Made by a program: the position numbers and the translations under genes. Source: a virus. Taken from it: a stretch of DNA of 20,556 nucleotides. Location of the stretch: positions 1 to 20,556 of IMG/VR virus record IMGVR_UViG_3300021963_000804. The stretch is one strand, 5' to 3'. Positions 17,825 through 20,556 of the stretch are shown piece by piece (the stretch's first letter is position 1; the number at the start of each line of letters is the position of its first letter). Below the pieces are notes generated by a model that saw only the letters and a list, made by a program, of their open reading frames with translations, was not told the origin of the DNA and ran no database searches.

Positions 17825-20284
17825 ATGGTCGATCTCGAAGTCCTCAAGAAGCGCGGCGGAACGGTCGAAGAACTCAAGAAGAAGTTCACGGCCGAGAAGC
17901 TCGACGACAAGATCAAGGCATTGATCGACATGAACTCGTCGCGTATCGACGAGGGCATCCAGCGCAACTTGAACGAGGCTAGGACTTGGTACGCGATCGA
18001 CCAGGCGTTTGATGCTTCGCAGCGGCAGATTACCTACACCCTCGTTGAGGGCCTACTTTCCAAGGGCACCTCTACTGAGAAGGTGATGGACGCCATGAAG
18101 TCGATGGGCCTCACGTCGAGGCTGTCGAACATGCTGCTTCCGCTGTGCAATTCGGACGGCACCAAGAAGTGTGGACCAGACGGCAAGCCGCTGATGAAGC
18201 TGGACATGCCGACGTTCTTCCACATTTTCGTTCCACTGGTTCAGGCATACACGAAGATGCGCTGGGCCAAGCTGTTCAGCGATCGAGACATCTACCCGCT
18301 CTACAAGTACGAGCCGGTGTCCACCACGATGCAGAACCGTGTGCGCTGTGAGATCATCACGAGCCGCATTCAGCGCATGGTTCAGGAAATGGGTTATCGT
18401 GAGGACGAGCGCCAATCGATCCTGCAGATGCTTAAGTACGGCGTCTGCATGAACTTCCCTGCTGAGGACTTCTACCGCGAGAAGCAGATCTACCTCGAGA
18501 ACAAGAAAGAGGTTGAGCGCACCATCAAGGAGGGTGTCCGCTTCGAGATTCCTCACCCAAGCCGCATGTTCTACGACCTCAACAGTCGTTTGAGCACTGC
18601 CAACACCGATACTGGAATCGAGTACGCCGGATTCTGGAACGTGCTTCGGTACAAGGATGTAAAGAACAACAAGCAGTTCTGGAACACCGAAAACATCCAG
18701 TTCAAATACGGAAGCTGGGTTGAGTCGAAGTACAACTTCTATCGCGAGATCAACCCATGCATGCTCAAGTTCCCGGACCCAACGGCGTTTAGCCCTGGAG
18801 CCGGTGACACAGATCGTATTCGCGAGGCCTACAGGTACACTACCAACCACCAAGACGAGGGTGTTACGGTGGTCAGCTACTTCCAAAAACTCATTCCGTC
18901 TGAGTGGAATCTGTTCGACTACGACAATCCCGTGTGGATGCGATTTATCCATACTGGATCTCACACTGTCAGCCATGCTGTACCGCTGGCCTATAATCCG
19001 CTGGTTGCATACCTCTACGACTCGGACATGGGCAGCGCACGAAACTCCTCGCTCGCGCTGGAGATTCTCCCGTTTCAGGACCATCTGTCCAACATGCTCA
19101 CCCAGTACATTCTGACGGTGAAGCAGAACCTGGAGCGCATCGTTTTCTGGAACTCGGATGTCGTCGATCAGAAGTACATCGACATCATCAATAACCTCGG
19201 TGAGAAGAAGTACCGCGGCGTCACGTTCGTTCCGTACTCCAAGCGTGAACTCAGCTGGCAGCAGCAGTCTGAGCGTGACGCATTCACGCCTGTCCAGCTG
19301 CCTCAAGGCTCTTCTGGTGAGATCGCAAGCGGCGTGAACCAGTTGCTCTCCATGATGGAGCGCGTACTCGGGTTCTCGCCTCAGGAGGTCGGACTTCCTG
19401 CCGCTCACGAGCAGACAGCACAAGAGGTTCAGATCATCGCCAGCAACACGAGCAACCGGCTGGAGCTTACCGGCAGTTTCATCGATGCAGCCATCAAGGC
19501 CCGCAAGAAGCTCCTTTACGAGGCCTTCTTGGCCTACTCAGACGACGAGGTGCTTGCTGATGTCGCTGAGGTTGACGAGGTAAAGAAGCAGACTCTCGAC
19601 AAAATGGGCTTCAAGGTGGATGAGCCTGAGGGTCGCAACACGACTGCTGGCATTCGCGGCAGCAAGGACGCCCTCCGAGTCGACGGCTTCTCGAGTGACC
19701 GTGAGGGCGCTGATCGTATCGTGGATTCCAAGTTGGCCGGAACAATGATCCAGACGTTCCAGTCGATTTTCGCAAATCCGGTACTCGCTCAAGCGGCTGG
19801 TCTCGATCAGCTGGTCGACCTCTTCAATCAGGTGCTCGTCTACAGCGGTGCTCCCAAAGATTTCCGCCTACGTGTTCAGCCTCAACAGGAACAACCATCG
19901 CCCGAGGAGGCTCAGCAACAGCAGGCGGCCCAAGAGCAGCAGCAGGCTGCTCAGCAGCAGCAGATACAGGAGCAGTTGGCTCAGATGGCCAGCCAGATCG
20001 TCGACGGAAAGCTGATGGAACTCAGCGAGGGTCTTCGGACCAATCTGGTGGAGCCGATGCAGGTTCAGTCGCAACAGACCACACAGGCAATTCAACAGCT
20101 TGCCCAGCAGCAGGATCAACAGAGTCAGGCGCTGGTCAGGCTGTTTCAGATAATCCAGTCGGCACAGCAAGATCCCAATGTTGGAAGTCCAAGTCAGGTC
20201 GCTGGAGGCTACCCAGTCGGGCAAGCTCCAGAAATGGCTCCTGTCACCGGAGTATTACCTCCTCAGGCAGGCCCTGTTGGCTGA
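17825..20284 (+). CDS. Portal protein
   Basis: An 819-aa portal of the large podovirus-like type, forming the ring through which DNA enters the capsid. N-terminal helices (1-120) are followed by the body with FHIFVPLVQAYTKMRWAKLFSDR, RVRCEIITSRIQRMVQEMGYR and the wing/stem region LALEILPFQDHLSNMLTQYILTVKQNLERIVFWNSD (about 415-450). AAHEQTAQEVQIIASNTSNRLELTGSFIDAAIKARKKLLYEAF (about 532-574) is the long clip/stem helix pattern. From about residue 683 the protein is extremely Gln-rich (EEAQQQQAAQEQQQAAQQQQ) and ends in a Pro/Gly tail; this may form a barrel-like or flexible extension. It lies divergent to TerL. No Shine-Dalgarno is visible. The call rests on overall pattern and neighbourhood. 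Confidence 0.83.
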   Translation: MVDLEVLKKRGGTVEELKKKFTAEKLDDKIKALIDMNSSRIDEGIQRNLNEARTWYAIDQAFDASQRQITYTLVEGLLSKGTSTEKVMDAMKSMGLTSRLSNMLLPLCNSDGTKKCGPDGKPLMKLDMPTFFHIFVPLVQAYTKMRWAKLFSDRDIYPLYKYEPVSTTMQNRVRCEIITSRIQRMVQEMGYREDERQSILQMLKYGVCMNFPAEDFYREKQIYLENKKEVERTIKEGVRFEIPHPSRMFYDLNSRLSTANTDTGIEYAGFWNVLRYKDVKNNKQFWNTENIQFKYGSWVESKYNFYREINPCMLKFPDPTAFSPGAGDTDRIREAYRYTTNHQDEGVTVVSYFQKLIPSEWNLFDYDNPVWMRFIHTGSHTVSHAVPLAYNPLVAYLYDSDMGSARNSSLALEILPFQDHLSNMLTQYILTVKQNLERIVFWNSDVVDQKYIDIINNLGEKKYRGVTFVPYSKRELSWQQQSERDAFTPVQLPQGSSGEIASGVNQLLSMMERVLGFSPQEVGLPAAHEQTAQEVQIIASNTSNRLELTGSFIDAAIKARKKLLYEAFLAYSDDEVLADVAEVDEVKKQTLDKMGFKVDEPEGRNTTAGIRGSKDALRVDGFSSDREGADRIVDSKLAGTMIQTFQSIFANPVLAQAAGLDQLVDLFNQVLVYSGAPKDFRLRVQPQQEQPSPEEAQQQQAAQEQQQAAQQQQIQEQLAQMASQIVDGKLMELSEGLRTNLVEPMQVQSQQTTQAIQQLAQQQDQQSQALVRLFQIIQSAQQDPNVGSPSQVAGGYPVGQAPEMAPVTGVLPPQAGPVG

Positions 20285-20495
20285 GGTAGCTGTTCTGCAG
20301 GCAACTGCATCGAACGTCATCACGAGAAATGCTGATGCAATCCGCGCCCAAGCGGGATTGGACACTCGTGCATCTCAGTCGCTCACCCAAGCAGCGCGTA
20401 TTCAAACGTGCTTAGACATTCTCGCAACAGTGTCCTCAGAGGGATACCAGTTCAAAACCGCAGAAGTGCATATCACGGACAAGCATGACAACTGA
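20178..20495 (+). CDS. Hypothetical 105-aa protein overlapping the portal end
   Basis: MLEVQVRSLEATQSGKLQKW continues LLSPEYYLLRQALLAEVAVLQ, an amphipathic helical stretch typical of real phage proteins, then ITRNADAIRAQ and a C-terminal YQFKTAEVHITDKHDN. The ATG at 20178 lies 107 nt inside the portal gene, so the portal's Pro/Gly tail and this N-terminus are encoded by the same DNA in different frames. No Shine-Dalgarno is visible. No family recognised; position suggests a head-assembly accessory. Confidence 0.7.
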   Translation: MLEVQVRSLEATQSGKLQKWLLSPEYYLLRQALLAEVAVLQATASNVITRNADAIRAQAGLDTRASQSLTQAARIQTCLDILATVSSEGYQFKTAEVHITDKHDN

Positions 20496-20556
20496 ACAAC
20501 AGCAGTCGCAAGACGCAGACCAGACAGGGCTCGGGCAGATGAATGCTGCCCGCAGC
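20485..20556 (+). CDS. Start of next virion-operon gene (partial)
   Basis: ATG at 20485, overlapping the previous gene by 11 nt, opens a frame that runs to the window edge (24 codons): MTTEQQQSQDADQTG and on to MNAARS. The start is polar, Gln/Asp-rich and disordered. In many phages the gene after the portal encodes a scaffold or protease, whose N-termini look like this, but 24 codons cannot identify it. Confidence 0.5.
   Translation, partial: MTTEQQQSQDADQTGLGQMNAARS

Noticed and set aside
18053-19423. 456-codon open frame on the minus strand inside the portal gene
   Set aside because: It is antisense to a portal with clear protein character; Leu/Val/Arg/His-rich composition is typical of a shadow frame of GC-biased third positions, and no start signal or neighbour coupling exists.

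Overview
The window is part of a tailed double-stranded DNA phage (Caudoviricetes) genome or prophage. It carries a terminase large subunit, a large portal protein, a DnaB helicase with an O-like initiator, a Sak4/RecE-like/RuvC-like recombination set, ThyX, a dNMP-kinase-like enzyme, an RNA ligase and many tiny genes joined by ATGA/GTGA overlaps. I saw no tRNA, rRNA, CRISPR or insertion sequence. The host cannot be read from the sequence. Coding is dense, with no gene-free stretch above about 200 bases.

Layout. From position 1 to about 17.4 kb everything runs on the minus strand; from 17.5 kb to the end it runs on the plus strand. Read in the minus direction from the divergence point: (a) packaging/virion-type genes (TerL, an unknown 409-aa protein with a possible overlapping Cys-rich gene, a 172-aa protein, two small basic proteins, a 155-aa virion-type protein) and a dNMP kinase; (b) recombination: Sak4-like ATPase, RecE-like exonuclease, a zinc-finger protein, RuvC-like resolvase; (c) replication: O-like initiator, DnaB, a MazG-like protein; (d) a string of small accessory genes including a ribbon-helix-helix (RHH) regulator, a helix-turn-helix protein, an RNA ligase, three related KEAKP-tail proteins and a 48-aa membrane protein; (e) ThyX, a Tad2-like (DUF2829) anti-Thoeris protein and a DHH phosphoesterase that runs off the left edge. 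The plus strand holds a 102-aa acidic protein, the portal, a 105-aa protein and the start of a further gene.

Regulation. Four minus-strand transcription units begin with the same compound element: a TTGAC(A/G) box, exactly 14 bp, then TA(T/A)(T/G)AC embedded in a 13-bp palindrome GGTGTAATACACC or a near copy. A fifth palindrome copy precedes the Sak4 gene with a different upstream arrangement. One copy lies directly in front of the RHH gene, making that protein the best local candidate for the regulator. The copy before the replication genes is followed by a long nested hairpin and a U-tract, which looks like an intrinsic terminator or attenuator in the leader. The divergent TerL/portal region has a different, dyad-symmetric element (CTTGAGTGT, 16-17 bp, GCGACTTTCG on both strands). 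The core CGACTTTCG recurs, in the same orientation relative to the gene, before the 155-aa virion-type gene. This suggests separate early and late promoter classes.

The most interesting biology is this two-class regulatory architecture and a possible counter-defence segment: Tad2-like signal sponge next to a DHH phosphodiesterase, with an RNA ligase in the neighbouring unit. All functions are read from protein motifs by eye; no database search was run.
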